NCBI RefSeq assembly: GCF_000156715.1
Contig: NZ_DS999316.1
Span: 795,212-859,211 of the forward strand
Direction of reading: 5' to 3'
Source: Francisella philomiragia subsp. philomiragia ATCC 25015
GTDB lineage: Bacteria > Pseudomonadota > Gammaproteobacteria > Francisellales > Francisellaceae
Length of the DNA stretch: 64,000 nucleotides
The translations under genes and the position numbers were made by a program. This document shows, piece after piece, positions 37,328 to 48,998 of this stretch. The notes beneath the pieces are model-generated. The model saw only the letters and a program-made list of their open reading frames with translations. It was not told the DNA's origin and searched no databases. How positions within the stretch are numbered: the first letter of the stretch is position 1; the number at the start of each line of letters is the position of its first letter.

Positions 37328-38602
37328 TTATTTTTCTTTTAGTTCATCTATCATTTTTTTAGTTACTAGTACAACACCCTTATCAGTTCTGTAGAAATTC
37401 TTAGCATCTTCTATAGGATCTTCACCAATAACCATACCAGCTGGAATATCACAACCTTTATCAATCACAACTTTTTTCAGACGGCAATTTTCACCTACTA
37501 CCACCTCAGGCATTATCACGCACTGATCAATCTCACAACCTGCTGAAACTCTAACTTTTGAGAACATCAGAGATTTAGAAATCTGTGACCCTAATACTAT
37601 ACATCCTCCAGATGTCAAAGTATTTGTAATCACACCATGATTACCCTTTCTATCTGGCACAAACTTAGCCGGTGGAAGCTGCTCTTGAGCTGTCCACACA
37701 GGCCAATCTTTATCATAGATATTCAACTCAGGCATATTAGCTGCTAGATCAAGGTTAGCTTCCCAGAATGCATCTATAGTACCGACATCTCTCCAATATG
37801 GTTCAACACCCTCACCTCTAGGTACACATGACATACTAAATGGATGTGCTAAAGCTTGATTTTCACTAACAACTCTTGGAATTATATCTTTACCAAAGTC
37901 ATGGCTTGACTCTTTGTTTGCAATATCTTCTTCAAGTAAATCATACAAATAGTCAGAATTGAATATATATATACCCATACTTGCATAACATCTATCAGTA
38001 GTACCAGGAATTGTTGGTGCATTTTTCTTAGGCTTTTCGATGAAACTAGTAATTTTACGATCTTCATCAATACCCATAATACCAAATGCATACGCTTCTT
38101 CTTCAGCAATCTCAACACATCCTACAGTACACTTATAACCACTTTGAGCATGATCCCTAAGCATAACTGAGTAGTCCATTTTGTATATATGATCACCAGC
38201 TAGAACTATGACATACTCAGGACCATAAGAGCGTAAAATATCAATATTTTGATATACTGCATCTGCAGTACCACGATACCAATGCTCTTCATCAACCCTT
38301 TGCTGAGCTGGTAATAAGTCTATAAACTCATTTAACTCACCGCGTAAGAAGCCCCAACCACGTTGGATATGACGAAGTAACGAGTGTGATTTGTACTGTG
38401 TAACCACACCAATTCTTCTAATACCAGAGTTTAAGCAGTTGGATAGAGCAAAGTCTACAATTCTAAACTTACCACCAAAATAAACAGCTGGCTTAGCTCT
38501 AGTATCTGTTAGATTATATAAACGAGAGCCACGCCCACCAGCTAATACAAGTGCCATCGCTTTTTTATATAATTGATGTGATGATGAATTATGATTATCC
38601 AT
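37328..38602 (-). CDS. glgC: Glucose-1-phosphate adenylyltransferase
   Basis: Makes ADP-glucose, the committed step of glycogen synthesis; in the family it is allosterically regulated. The nucleotide-binding motif is [22 protein letters not shown], followed by [21 protein letters not shown] and EKP-containing loops. The C-terminal half is a left-handed beta-helix with the hexapeptide-like repeats around [11 protein letters not shown]. Length 424 is typical. It lies 35 bases after pgm and 9 bases before glgA. Confidence 0.95.
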   Translation of the reverse strand: MDNHNSSSHQLYKKAMALVLAGGRGSRLYNLTDTRAKPAVYFGGKFRIVDFALSNCLNSGIRRIGVVTQYKSHSLLRHIQRGWGFLRGELNEFIDLLPAQQRVDEEHWYRGTADAVYQNIDILRSYGPEYVIVLAGDHIYKMDYSVMLRDHAQSGYKCTVGCVEIAEEEAYAFGIMGIDEDRKITSFIEKPKKNAPTIPGTTDRCYASMGIYIFNSDYLYDLLEEDIANKESSHDFGKDIIPRVVSENQALAHPFSMSCVPRGEGVEPYWRDVGTIDAFWEANLDLAANMPELNIYDKDWPVWTAQEQLPPAKFVPDRKGNHGVITNTLTSGGCIVLGSQISKSLMFSKVRVSAGCEIDQCVIMPEVVVGENCRLKKVVIDKGCDIPAGMVIGEDPIEDAKNFYRTDKGVVLVTKKMIDELKEK

Positions 38603-38637
38603 GATAATTAACTCCTTAGTGTTAATGCATTTTTAAA

Positions 38638-40281
<1,644 letters not shown>

Positions 40282-40554
40282 TTAGTTATTAAGTTAGTTT
40301 AATGAGTAAAATAAGCAACAATCTCTTACCAAATTTAGGATTAGGTAACAGCCTATACAATTCATCTTATCACTATATCTATGAATTTAAAATAACCAAT
40401 AACTGTATTATTACTAAAATTATTTTTTATATTAATTATTCAGTTTACTAAGTTCTCATAAACTATTAAGATTGTAATTATAGAGATTTTTGGTGCTCAC
40501 AAGCATCCAAGCTAGAAACCATGTGGATTCTATACTTTTTGATTAGGAGCTTTT

Positions 40555-42477
40555 ATGAAAAACGTAAATTCAAAACAAAATAATCACTCTACTATTGGCG
40601 AGCAAGATATTCATTTCTTCCATGAAGGTAAGCACATATATGCTTATGAGTTCATGGGTGCTCACAAAGCATCTGAAAATGGAATTGATGGTATTAGATT
40701 TACAACATGGGCTCCAAATGCAAAAAGTATTTGTGTCATTGGTGATTTTAACCACTGGCAAGTTGAAGATAAAAATTACATGAAACGCATCACCGATGCT
40801 GGACTATGGAGCGTATTTATCGCAGATGTAAAAGATGGTGATAAATATAAGTTTGTAGTCACAAATAAAGATACTAATCATTATGTATATAAAAGTGATC
40901 CTTATGCTTTTTTCTCAGAATTAAGACCAAACACAGCCTCTGTAATAAGTACGCAAACCACTTACAAATGGCACGATGAGAAATGGTTAAAAAAGCGTGC
41001 TACTGCTGACTACTATAATAGTCCAATGAACACCTACGAACTTCACTTAGCATCATGGAAAACTAAAGATGATAGGTTTATGACTTATGAAGAGATTGCT
41101 GAAGTATTACCCAAATATGTCAAGGATATAGGATACACACATGTTGAGTTTATGCCGTTACATGAGCATCCACTAGATGCTTCGTGGGGTTATCAACCAA
41201 CAGGTTTTTACTCAATTAATAGTCGTCACGGTGATTTAGTAGGTTTGAAGCACCTGGTTGATAAGCTTCACACTCATGATATTGGTGTAATCCTAGATTG
41301 GGTACCGGGACACTTCTGTAAAGATCAACATGGCTTAATCAACTTTGACGGTAGTGCATGTTATGAATACCAAGAGCCTACAAAAGCTATAAATAAAGGT
41401 TGGGGAACGCATAATTTTGATCTAGGTAGAAATGAGGTCAAATGTTTCTTAATATCAAATGCCATGTACTGGATCAATGAATTTCATATCGATGGACTTC
41501 GTGTAGATGCAGTATCGAATATCTTATACCTAAACTATGATAGAGAAGATGGTCAGTGGGTACCTAACATTCATGGAGGACATGAGAATTTAGAAGGTAT
41601 TGCTTTCTTAAGAGAGCTCAATGGTGTCTTAAAACATACTTGCAAAGGAGTAATCACAATTGCTGAAGAATCATCATCTTGGCCAAATATATCCACACCT
41701 GTTGAACAAGGTGGGTTAGGATTTGATTTCAAATGGAACATGGGTTGGATGAACGATACACTACGCTATATTTCATTAGACCCTGTCTATCGCAAATATC
41801 ATCACAACTTAATTACTTTCTCTATGGTATACCACTATTCAGAGAAATTTATTTTGTCTATATCTCATGATGAAGTTGTACATGGTAAGAAGTCATTGAT
41901 AAATAAAATGTGGGGCGATCTGTGGAATAAGTATGCGGGACTTCGCTTATATATGTCATTTATGATTGGACATCCCGGTAAAAAACTCATATTTATGGGT
42001 AGTGAATTTGGTCAATTTATCGAATGGCGAGAGTATGAACAACTACAATGGCAAGTTGTTGATGAATATCATACGCACAGGGAGACATTAAATTTCTTTA
42101 AGAAACTAAATAAATTCTATAAAGCTGAAACTGCACTATGGGAATGTGACTATGATCATAAAGGCTTCCAGTGGATTGATGCAAACAACTCTGAACAAAG
42201 TATTTTGTCTTTTGTTAGATCAAACAAGGATGGTAAAGAAAAGCTAATATTTGTCTGTAACTTCACTCCGGTGACATATTACGACTACCACATAGGTGTT
42301 CCTGATGCAGGATCTTATATTGAAGCATTTAACTCTGATGATCTTGAATTTGGTGGCTCTGGTCAACTTATTGCCGATGAAATATTTTCAACTCCTGAAT
42401 CATCGCATGGTTTTGACCAAAGGATTACAATAAAAGTCCCTCCAATGGCCACTCTTGTTCTCAAACTCAAAAAATAA
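40555..42477 (+). CDS. glgB: 1,4-alpha-glucan branching enzyme
   Basis: GH13 enzyme that makes alpha-1,6 branches in glycogen. A CBM48 module near the N-terminus ([20 protein letters not shown]) is followed by the catalytic barrel: [25 protein letters not shown] (Asp nucleophile), [11 protein letters not shown] (Glu) and [12 protein letters not shown] (Asp). Length 640 fits the short GlgB type. AGGAG precedes the ATG. It is divergent from pgm, and pullulanase follows 60 bases later, so branching and debranching enzymes share a transcript direction. The 282-base gap upstream has no open frame and no clear promoter that I trust. Confidence 0.96.
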   Translation: MKNVNSKQNNHSTIGEQDIHFFHEGKHIYAYEFMGAHKASENGIDGIRFTTWAPNAKSICVIGDFNHWQVEDKNYMKRITDAGLWSVFIADVKDGDKYKFVVTNKDTNHYVYKSDPYAFFSELRPNTASVISTQTTYKWHDEKWLKKRATADYYNSPMNTYELHLASWKTKDDRFMTYEEIAEVLPKYVKDIGYTHVEFMPLHEHPLDASWGYQPTGFYSINSRHGDLVGLKHLVDKLHTHDIGVILDWVPGHFCKDQHGLINFDGSACYEYQEPTKAINKGWGTHNFDLGRNEVKCFLISNAMYWINEFHIDGLRVDAVSNILYLNYDREDGQWVPNIHGGHENLEGIAFLRELNGVLKHTCKGVITIAEESSSWPNISTPVEQGGLGFDFKWNMGWMNDTLRYISLDPVYRKYHHNLITFSMVYHYSEKFILSISHDEVVHGKKSLINKMWGDLWNKYAGLRLYMSFMIGHPGKKLIFMGSEFGQFIEWREYEQLQWQVVDEYHTHRETLNFFKKLNKFYKAETALWECDYDHKGFQWIDANNSEQSILSFVRSNKDGKEKLIFVCNFTPVTYYDYHIGVPDAGSYIEAFNSDDLEFGGSGQLIADEIFSTPESSHGFDQRITIKVPPMATLVLKLKK

Positions 42478-42537
42478 AGCTATAATGGCTTAACCAAATT
42501 ATTCACAAACATATTAATTTAACTTAAAGTTGTAGAT

Positions 42538-45500
42538 ATGCAGTCATCAAATAATATATGGATAGAAAAAAATAATATTTTCGAAAAATTCAATGCCGAA
42601 TATACACTCGATCAAGATCCAGATACAAATAGTATTAGATTTAGAATCAATGCACATGGCTTCTCATATGGATATGTTATAGGACATTTCAATCATTGGA
42701 AAAAAGAAGATAGATATAAACTTGTTTGGGAAGCAGATCCTGACGATGGTAGTCTATGGCTAACAAAAAATGTACTTAAAATCTCTAGTCTTATCAATGG
42801 TTCAAATCAATACTCTTTTGTATTAGTTGATTTAGAAGGTAATGAAAGAAGACTATCAGCAAGCAATCGTACTTTTGAACCATTAACTTTCAATTGGTGT
42901 GTAAATCCTCAGATTCTTTCAATAAAAGCATCTGAAGACTATATAGTACCTGGTTATAAAGTAGACCTAGTTGCAATAACAGAATCATTGACAAAAAAGA
43001 GAAGTATTGTAGATGTTACATGGCGAGTAGAACCTAAATCAAAACTTATTGAAATCAAAAACAATCAACTAATTATAGATCCAGCAATAACTGATATTAG
43101 TGAAGTTAAAGTTTTCTGCAGTAGCAAAAACAATCCTAATCATAGAGCGGAAAGAGTTTTTAGAATAGCTAGAGAACCTAGAGAAGGTCAACTCGTTCAT
43201 TTTGTCAAAAAGGATGATCAATACTTAGGACAGGACTTTAGTTGGGAATTATGGACATATGATGAAAAAGGCAAAACACGACCTAAATCATTATCCAAAA
43301 AAAGTGATTTTGGCTTATATGCTGATTGTGTAAATAAGAATATTATTGCTCGCAAAAGAACATGGAATATGTATTGGCAAAATGATTGGGCTGAACAAAC
43401 AGGCTCATTCAAAACAAATGAAGAGCATGATAATTTTTATATAGTTTATGGTGATTATGATATCTATACATCACTAAATGATGTTATTAATCGAACTAAC
43501 GCTAGAATAAATTATGCAGTATTAGATGAACCTAATAAAATTGAGGCATACCTATCTGATACGCCTCTTGTCGGCACTATATTTGAACTATGGATCAACT
43601 CAAAAAAAGTAACCCATGCGGTAAGTATTATCAAATATAAATCTAAAAAAGTTATATTTACTAATTTGCCTACAGATTTAAATCCTAGTGATTTGATAGA
43701 AATACGTGCAAATAATACCTTTATGCCAACTAAAGTATGTATCGGAAACTTCTTGGATAAATATTATTACCCAAATAATGATATGGGTGTGACATTTTCT
43801 AATGATATTGTATCTTTTAGAATATGGGCTCCGACAGCAAAACACGTTGAGCTTTTGATATATCATGAAGATGATAATGATAAGCATGAGATGCCAGATG
43901 ATGCATTTAATCTAATACCTGAGCCAGAGTATGGTACTCATAGTGTAAGTATTGCTAGAGAATTCTGTGAGAATAAGTTCTATCTGTATAGATTTTATTT
44001 TGATGATATAGACTATCGTGGTAATAAGTATACAAAAATAACTTATGCTATCGATCCTTATGCGGTTGGACTTGGTGCTAATGGTAGAAAAGGCTTTATA
44101 CTCGATCTTAACTCCGAAGATCTTGCTCCTGAAAGCTGGAAAAACAGCTACTTCCATACACCTAAGAATCCTCAAGACACTATTATATACGAACTACATG
44201 TTAGAGATTTTACAATCAGCCCTGACAGTAATATCCCAGATAATATTCGTGGCAAATTCTTAGGTACAGTATATGAAGGATCTGAGATAACCAGTCCAGA
44301 TGGTGAGCTATCTGTTTCAACAGGTATAGATAGTCTTCATGAACTTGGAGTAACCCATGTGCATCTATTACCAATATTTGATTTCTCATCAGTTGATGAG
44401 TCAAATGCTAATATCAAAGATAATAGAAATTGGGGATATGATCCACAAAACTATAACGCTCCTGATGGAAGCTACTCTATCAACCCTTTTGATCCAACTC
44501 AAAGAATCAAAGGTGCTAGAGAGATGATTGCCGGATTCCATAACAAAGGTATTGGTGTAATCATGGACATGGTTTATAACCATATGACTGATACATCGAA
44601 CTTTGACAGTATCGTTCCAAAATACTATTTCAGAACAGATAGCTTAGGCCATTTTACTAATGGTTCCGGATGCGGTAATGAGCTTGATACCGAAAAACCA
44701 ATGGTACGTAAGTTTATTAAAGATTCTGTTTTGCATTGGGTTAAAAACTATAAAGTCAATGGACTAAGATTTGACTTAATGGAACTAATCGATTTGGATA
44801 CTATCAAAGAAATTACTGAAGAAGTAAAACAAATAGATCCAGGTATTATAGTCTATGGTGAGCCATGGAAAGCTGGTGATTCACCTCTTAGAAATGGTAC
44901 CTACAGAGGCACACAAAGAAACCAAGATTTCTCTGTATTTAATGATGCCTTCAGAGATGCTATTCGAGGTAATAATAGTCCAGGTAATGGCTATGTTAAT
45001 GGTGATGCTCATAATCCCGCTAATATTGGCAAGGTTATGGAAGGATTAAAAGGATCCATACATGATCTAACTGCTAACCCTAAAGAAACTATCAACTATG
45101 TTGATGCTCATGATAACTATACACTTTGGGATCAAATAGAGAAGAGTTTGAATAGAAATATACAAGCTGGTAACTATAGACAAAACATCCAAGAAAATAT
45201 CTTTGACAGTCGTAGAGTTCGCCAGAATAGTTTAGCTCTTGGCATAGTATTGACATCTCAAGGTGTACCATTCTTACATGGGGGTTGTGAATTTCTTAGA
45301 ACAAAACAAGGCGATCATAACAGTTATAAAAGTAATGATGATATCAATGCTTTCCACTGGCAAGACAAATTACAATACAAGCCTTTTTTTGATTATGTGA
45401 AAGGACTTATAAAGATAAGAAAAGAACACCCTGCTTTTAGAATGACCTCTCCTGAAGATATTAGTAAACATCTAATTGTTTCAGCAGCATACCATGATCT

Positions 45501-45750
45501 TCATTCTGGAGTTATCGTATCTCATCTTAAGGATAATGCTAACGGCGATATGTGGAAAAATATAGTTGTAGTGTATAATGCGACAGCTATAGAAAATTAC
45601 GATATCAATGATATTGTCCCTATTACCGAAACTAATGAGTGGCATGTTGTCGCAAATCATGAAAGAGCTGGTACGGAGACTATAGAAAAAACAACTAAAG
45701 GCAAGCTACCTCCTCTTAGAGCATACTCAATGTTAATTATTCATAGCTAA
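42538..45750 (+). CDS. Pullulanase / glycogen debranching enzyme (type I)
   Basis: Hydrolyses alpha-1,6 links in pullulan-type glucans. The 1070 residues carry carbohydrate-binding-like domains in the first 500, then a CBM48 segment (FRIWAPTAKHVELLIY) and a GH13 barrel. YNWGYDP-like signature NWGYDPQNYNAPDGSY; GVIMDMVYNHM; the nucleophile in LRFDLMELID; the acid/base in VYGEPWKAG; and the third acid in YVDAHDNYTLWDQ. No signal peptide, so it acts inside the cell, unlike secreted pullulanases. It fits as the debrancher between GlgP and MalQ. The gene that follows starts 9 bases later. Confidence 0.93.
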   Translation: MQSSNNIWIEKNNIFEKFNAEYTLDQDPDTNSIRFRINAHGFSYGYVIGHFNHWKKEDRYKLVWEADPDDGSLWLTKNVLKISSLINGSNQYSFVLVDLEGNERRLSASNRTFEPLTFNWCVNPQILSIKASEDYIVPGYKVDLVAITESLTKKRSIVDVTWRVEPKSKLIEIKNNQLIIDPAITDISEVKVFCSSKNNPNHRAERVFRIAREPREGQLVHFVKKDDQYLGQDFSWELWTYDEKGKTRPKSLSKKSDFGLYADCVNKNIIARKRTWNMYWQNDWAEQTGSFKTNEEHDNFYIVYGDYDIYTSLNDVINRTNARINYAVLDEPNKIEAYLSDTPLVGTIFELWINSKKVTHAVSIIKYKSKKVIFTNLPTDLNPSDLIEIRANNTFMPTKVCIGNFLDKYYYPNNDMGVTFSNDIVSFRIWAPTAKHVELLIYHEDDNDKHEMPDDAFNLIPEPEYGTHSVSIAREFCENKFYLYRFYFDDIDYRGNKYTKITYAIDPYAVGLGANGRKGFILDLNSEDLAPESWKNSYFHTPKNPQDTIIYELHVRDFTISPDSNIPDNIRGKFLGTVYEGSEITSPDGELSVSTGIDSLHELGVTHVHLLPIFDFSSVDESNANIKDNRNWGYDPQNYNAPDGSYSINPFDPTQRIKGAREMIAGFHNKGIGVIMDMVYNHMTDTSNFDSIVPKYYFRTDSLGHFTNGSGCGNELDTEKPMVRKFIKDSVLHWVKNYKVNGLRFDLMELIDLDTIKEITEEVKQIDPGIIVYGEPWKAGDSPLRNGTYRGTQRNQDFSVFNDAFRDAIRGNNSPGNGYVNGDAHNPANIGKVMEGLKGSIHDLTANPKETINYVDAHDNYTLWDQIEKSLNRNIQAGNYRQNIQENIFDSRRVRQNSLALGIVLTSQGVPFLHGGCEFLRTKQGDHNSYKSNDDINAFHWQDKLQYKPFFDYVKGLIKIRKEHPAFRMTSPEDISKHLIVSAAYHDLHSGVIVSHLKDNANGDMWKNIVVVYNATAIENYDINDIVPITETNEWHVVANHERAGTETIEKTTKGKLPPLRAYSMLIIHS

Positions 45751-45759
45751 GGAAATAAG

Positions 45760-46602
45760 ATGTCTAATAATTTTAAAGCTCCTCTTAATACTGAGACTAA
45801 GTTTTTATTTTCTACTTCTGGTAGTAACTCATCTATATCAAGACATAATACTGCTATACAGAAGCTAGGCTTAAATCTTTGTTATTTTACATTTTCTGGT
45901 GATATAACTGCCAAGACATATACTGATGCTATTAGAGCACCCTTTGTCAATGGTGGTACAGTAACGGCTCACAATGGTCTAAAATCAAAAGTAATACCAT
46001 TTTTAGATTACATAGAGCCTTTAGCTAAAGAGACTTTAGCTGTAAATACAATTATCAATAAAGATGGCAAACTTTATGGTTACAATACAGACTGTCATGG
46101 TTTACAAACAGCTCTTAAAAAAGGTATCAAAGCATCAAACAAAACTATCAAAACCGCAGTAATATACGGTAATGGTGGCGTATCTGGAGTTGCTTTTAAA
46201 GTTCTACAAGACTTAGGTATCAAAGTAACTATAGTCGGTAGAAGTGCCGAAAAAGTAGCTCAAAAAAGAAAAGAACTAGGTATAGAAAACATTCCTCATT
46301 TTGAAGGTCCGTATGACCTAGTAGTAGATGCCACACCAATATCATCATCACCAGAACTAGAGCAAAATACCCAATTTATAGACTTAGTTAAAAATGCAAA
46401 AATAGTATTTTGTCACGCTATGCCTGAAAAAGATAATAAGAAAAATTATCTACTCGAGTATTGTAATAAAAACGATATTTTCTATATCTCTGGCGAGGAT
46501 ATGTATATTAACCAGCTGATTAAACAATATATGATCTACTTTGAAAATCTCAATCAAAAGAAAATCACTGAAGAAGATATAATAAAAGCTTGGAATTTAT
46601 AA
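45760..46602 (+). CDS. Shikimate dehydrogenase-like protein
   Basis: A 280-residue protein of the AroE/YdiB fold. The N-terminal substrate domain has TVTAHNGLKSK (normally NVTVPFK; the Lys kept), LAVNTIINKDGKLYGYNTDCHGL (Asn and Asp kept; NTDC replaces NTDG), and a Rossmann loop YGNGGVSGVAFKVL. The C-terminal GEDMYINQL has the conserved Gln. It is clearly divergent from AroE of the shikimate pathway, so the substrate may differ. It starts 9 bases after the pullulanase gene with its own GGAAATAAG ribosome site, and is probably in the glgB operon. Confidence 0.75.
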   Translation: MSNNFKAPLNTETKFLFSTSGSNSSISRHNTAIQKLGLNLCYFTFSGDITAKTYTDAIRAPFVNGGTVTAHNGLKSKVIPFLDYIEPLAKETLAVNTIINKDGKLYGYNTDCHGLQTALKKGIKASNKTIKTAVIYGNGGVSGVAFKVLQDLGIKVTIVGRSAEKVAQKRKELGIENIPHFEGPYDLVVDATPISSSPELEQNTQFIDLVKNAKIVFCHAMPEKDNKKNYLLEYCNKNDIFYISGEDMYINQLIKQYMIYFENLNQKKITEEDIIKAWNL

Positions 46603-46607
46603 TTCTG

Positions 46608-47480
46608 CTATTTAATATCTTTAATAATATCCAACCAATTAGAATAAAAAGTCTTTCTATCATTTTGCCATGAATAATTAATATTATTTTGGCTGTCATA
46701 GTAGTTATATGGCTTATCTATATTATCGGTAGTTGCTTTATCCCTTAAATACTCTGCTTCTAGGGTATCCTGAGTATATTCTAGGTGATTAAACATATAA
46801 GTAATATCATACTTTTTATCTGCTAAACAATCTAAGCCATCTATTGCAGATGCTAGGATAACATCTGTATGCTCCAATACTTTCTGATCTGTAATTTTTG
46901 TTTGTCGAGATATACAAGCTTTAAGTTCACCATCTATACCTTTTAGCAGTGGATGATCGTGCTTAATAGGCTTATGCCCATATACACCAAATAACTTCTT
47001 TTCTAGACATTGTTTGTTTATACCATATAGATAATTTAGACCGGCCTGAGCAGCCCAGCAAACTAACATCACAGATAATTTATACTCAAGACTTTTTGAA
47101 ATTATCTCACAAACTTCTGGATAGAAATCAACGCTCTCAAACTCTAATAACTCAACAGGAGCCCCTGTGATAATAATTCCATCTAAATCAGCAAAATCAT
47201 AATCCTGCCAATTAGCATAATTTTCTTGTAAGTAACTCTCGCTAACTCTAGTACTAGGACGTACTAATGAATGAAAAAACACTAACTCAACAATTGTAGA
47301 ATTATTATGAGAAAGTACATCTGCCCAGTGCTTTTCAGTTTCTTTGACAGTTGGCATCAAATTTACAATAGCAACTTTTAATCTTTTGATACTAGAGCTA
47401 TTCTTGATACTAATTTCAGTTTGATAATTAAGCTGTAAGTCTCTAAAAAACTCAAATGACTTTTTTGCATTGATCGTCAT
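46608..47480 (-). CDS. metA: Homoserine O-acyltransferase (MetA family)
   Basis: Activates homoserine for methionine synthesis. Motifs are VAIVNLMPTVKETE, IITGAPVELLEF, the nucleophile region VCWAAQAGLNYLYG and KLFGVYGHKP, as in the MetA family; the acyl donor (succinyl or acetyl) cannot be read safely. The partner MetY uses O-acetylhomoserine, which would suit an acetyl donor. GGAGGTG sits five bases before the ATG, inside the end of metY (29-base overlap). It is the second gene of the SAM-controlled operon and converges on the AroE-like gene, 5 bases apart. Confidence 0.93.
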   Translation of the reverse strand: MTINAKKSFEFFRDLQLNYQTEISIKNSSSIKRLKVAIVNLMPTVKETEKHWADVLSHNNSTIVELVFFHSLVRPSTRVSESYLQENYANWQDYDFADLDGIIITGAPVELLEFESVDFYPEVCEIISKSLEYKLSVMLVCWAAQAGLNYLYGINKQCLEKKLFGVYGHKPIKHDHPLLKGIDGELKACISRQTKITDQKVLEHTDVILASAIDGLDCLADKKYDITYMFNHLEYTQDTLEAEYLRDKATTDNIDKPYNYYDSQNNINYSWQNDRKTFYSNWLDIIKDIK

Positions 47481-48762
47481 ACTGCACCTCCGAATAATCC
47501 AAAGCCTGCTTTAAATCCTCTATTAGATCATTAGCATCTTCTAAGCCTATTGATAATCTTACCAAACCATCAGATACTCCTGATTGTATACGCTCTTGCT
47601 CTGTTAACTGCGAATGTGTCGTTGATGCTGGATGTATAATCAAGCTTCTAGCATCCCCGATATTAGCACAGTGTGTGAATAGCTTTGTTTGCTCGACCAA
47701 ATTCTTACCAGCATCAAATCCTTCATTTAACTCTATGGTTAGCAATCCAGCGACACCTTTTGGAAAATATTTATTAGCCAAAAGATTATATGGAGAGTTA
47801 ACAAGACCAGCATAATTAACTTTTTTAATCTTTGGATGAGCATTTAAAAATTTTGCTACTTTTTCAGCATTTTTGATATGCTTGTCTAACCTTGCTCCCA
47901 ATGTTTCTAGACCTTGTATAGCCAAAAAAGCAGTATGTGGACTAAGAGTAGCACCTATATCTCGCAAACCAACTGCAAGCCCCCTAACGGTAAAAGCCAA
48001 CTTGCCAAAAGTTTCATGAAATGAAATATTATTATAGGATCTATCAGGTTTTGCTAATAAAGGAAATTTATCATTCGCTGACCAATCAAAAGTTCCTCCA
48101 TCGACAACTGCACCACCTACTATAGAACCATTACCACTTAAATATTTTGTCAAAGAATAAGAGACAATATCTGCGCCATGTTCTAATGGGTTTAATAAGT
48201 AAGGTGTTGCAACAGTATTATCAACTATCAACGGAATACCAGCTTCATGAGCAATTTTTGCAAGTGCTTTGATATCAGCAATAACTCCAGAAGGATTAGA
48301 TTGAGACTCTATAAATAGTGCCTTGGTGTTCTCTTGGATAGCATTTTTGACCTCATCTAATTTATTTATATCAACTAGAGTTGACTGCCACCCAAATTGC
48401 CTTGGAAATGTATGTGTCAATTGTGTTACTGAACCACCATACAAATATTTAGAAGCAACTATATGATCACCACTTTGAAGTAGATTTAAGAAAATCAAAA
48501 GTTGTGCTGCATGTCCTGATGAGCAGGCAAATCCGCCAGCAGCTCCATGAAGATTAGCTAGCCTAGAAGCATACTCATCTACTGTTGGGTTAGTTAATCG
48601 TGAATATATACTACCAAACTCTTTTAATGCAAAAAGATTTGCAGCATGCTCTGTACTTTCAAATACAAAACTAGAAGTTTGATGTATAGGTGTTTGTACT
48701 GATCCACTCTTTTCTGGTATAGAGCGATGTACGGCTAATGTTTCTAAAGAATATTTACTCAT
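47452..48762 (-). CDS. metY: O-acetylhomoserine sulfhydrylase (homocysteine synthase)
   Basis: PLP enzyme of the gamma family of Cys/Met metabolism that makes homocysteine from an O-acylhomoserine and sulfide. Motifs: LAVHRSIPEKSGSVQTPIHQTSSFVFES, YSRLTNPTVDEYASRLANLHGA, the PLP lysine in SYSLTKYLSGNGSIVGGAVVDGG, and the C-terminal SLIIHPASTTHSQL. At 436 residues it is the long MetY form rather than the shorter MetB/MetC forms. AGGAG precedes the ATG. The 235 bases upstream hold a sigma70-like promoter and a SAM-II riboswitch. Confidence 0.93.
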   Translation of the reverse strand: MSKYSLETLAVHRSIPEKSGSVQTPIHQTSSFVFESTEHAANLFALKEFGSIYSRLTNPTVDEYASRLANLHGAAGGFACSSGHAAQLLIFLNLLQSGDHIVASKYLYGGSVTQLTHTFPRQFGWQSTLVDINKLDEVKNAIQENTKALFIESQSNPSGVIADIKALAKIAHEAGIPLIVDNTVATPYLLNPLEHGADIVSYSLTKYLSGNGSIVGGAVVDGGTFDWSANDKFPLLAKPDRSYNNISFHETFGKLAFTVRGLAVGLRDIGATLSPHTAFLAIQGLETLGARLDKHIKNAEKVAKFLNAHPKIKKVNYAGLVNSPYNLLANKYFPKGVAGLLTIELNEGFDAGKNLVEQTKLFTHCANIGDARSLIIHPASTTHSQLTEQERIQSGVSDGLVRLSIGLEDANDLIEDLKQALDYSEVQYDDQCKKVI

Positions 48763-48832
48763 AGTTTTCTCCTATTTATAAAACTCTTTAGCTTGGGAGA
48801 AATCTGAGAGGGAAAGATGGAATAATCCAAAA

Positions 48833-48888
48833 CACCTTTTAGCAGATTATTTTTCGTGTCCGCAAGCTGAGTTATCAAATCAACACGT
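48833..48888 (-). promoter_or_regulatory. SAM-II riboswitch aptamer in the metY leader
   Basis: Read on the minus strand: stem P1 is CGTGT (from + positions 48883-48887) with ACACG (48855-48859). The loop holds TGATTTGATAA and then GCTTGCGG, and the 3' tail has TCTGCTAAAAGG. The loop segment GCGG can pair with CTGC of the tail (+ 48860-48863 with 48842-48845), giving the H-type pseudoknot of SAM-II. The conserved GATTTG, GCTTGC and GCTAAA blocks fit the known consensus. It should repress metY-metA when SAM is high. Confidence 0.85.
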
Positions 48889-48936
48889 TTATAAGACTAT
48901 GCTTATAATTCATATGGAATTAAGTCCATATCTTTC

Positions 48937-48965
48937 AGCATATTACTTAGAATTATCTTTGTCAA
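48937..48965 (-). promoter_or_regulatory. Sigma70-type promoter of metY-metA
   Basis: On the minus strand a perfect -35 TTGACA (48960-48965) is separated by 17 bases from a -10 TATGCT (48937-48942). The start would be near 48930, giving a leader of about 168 nucleotides that includes the SAM-II element before the AGGAG site of metY. Confidence 0.7.
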
Positions 48966-48998
48966 ATGATTATTTAACAAAATTTTGAAAAATTACTA

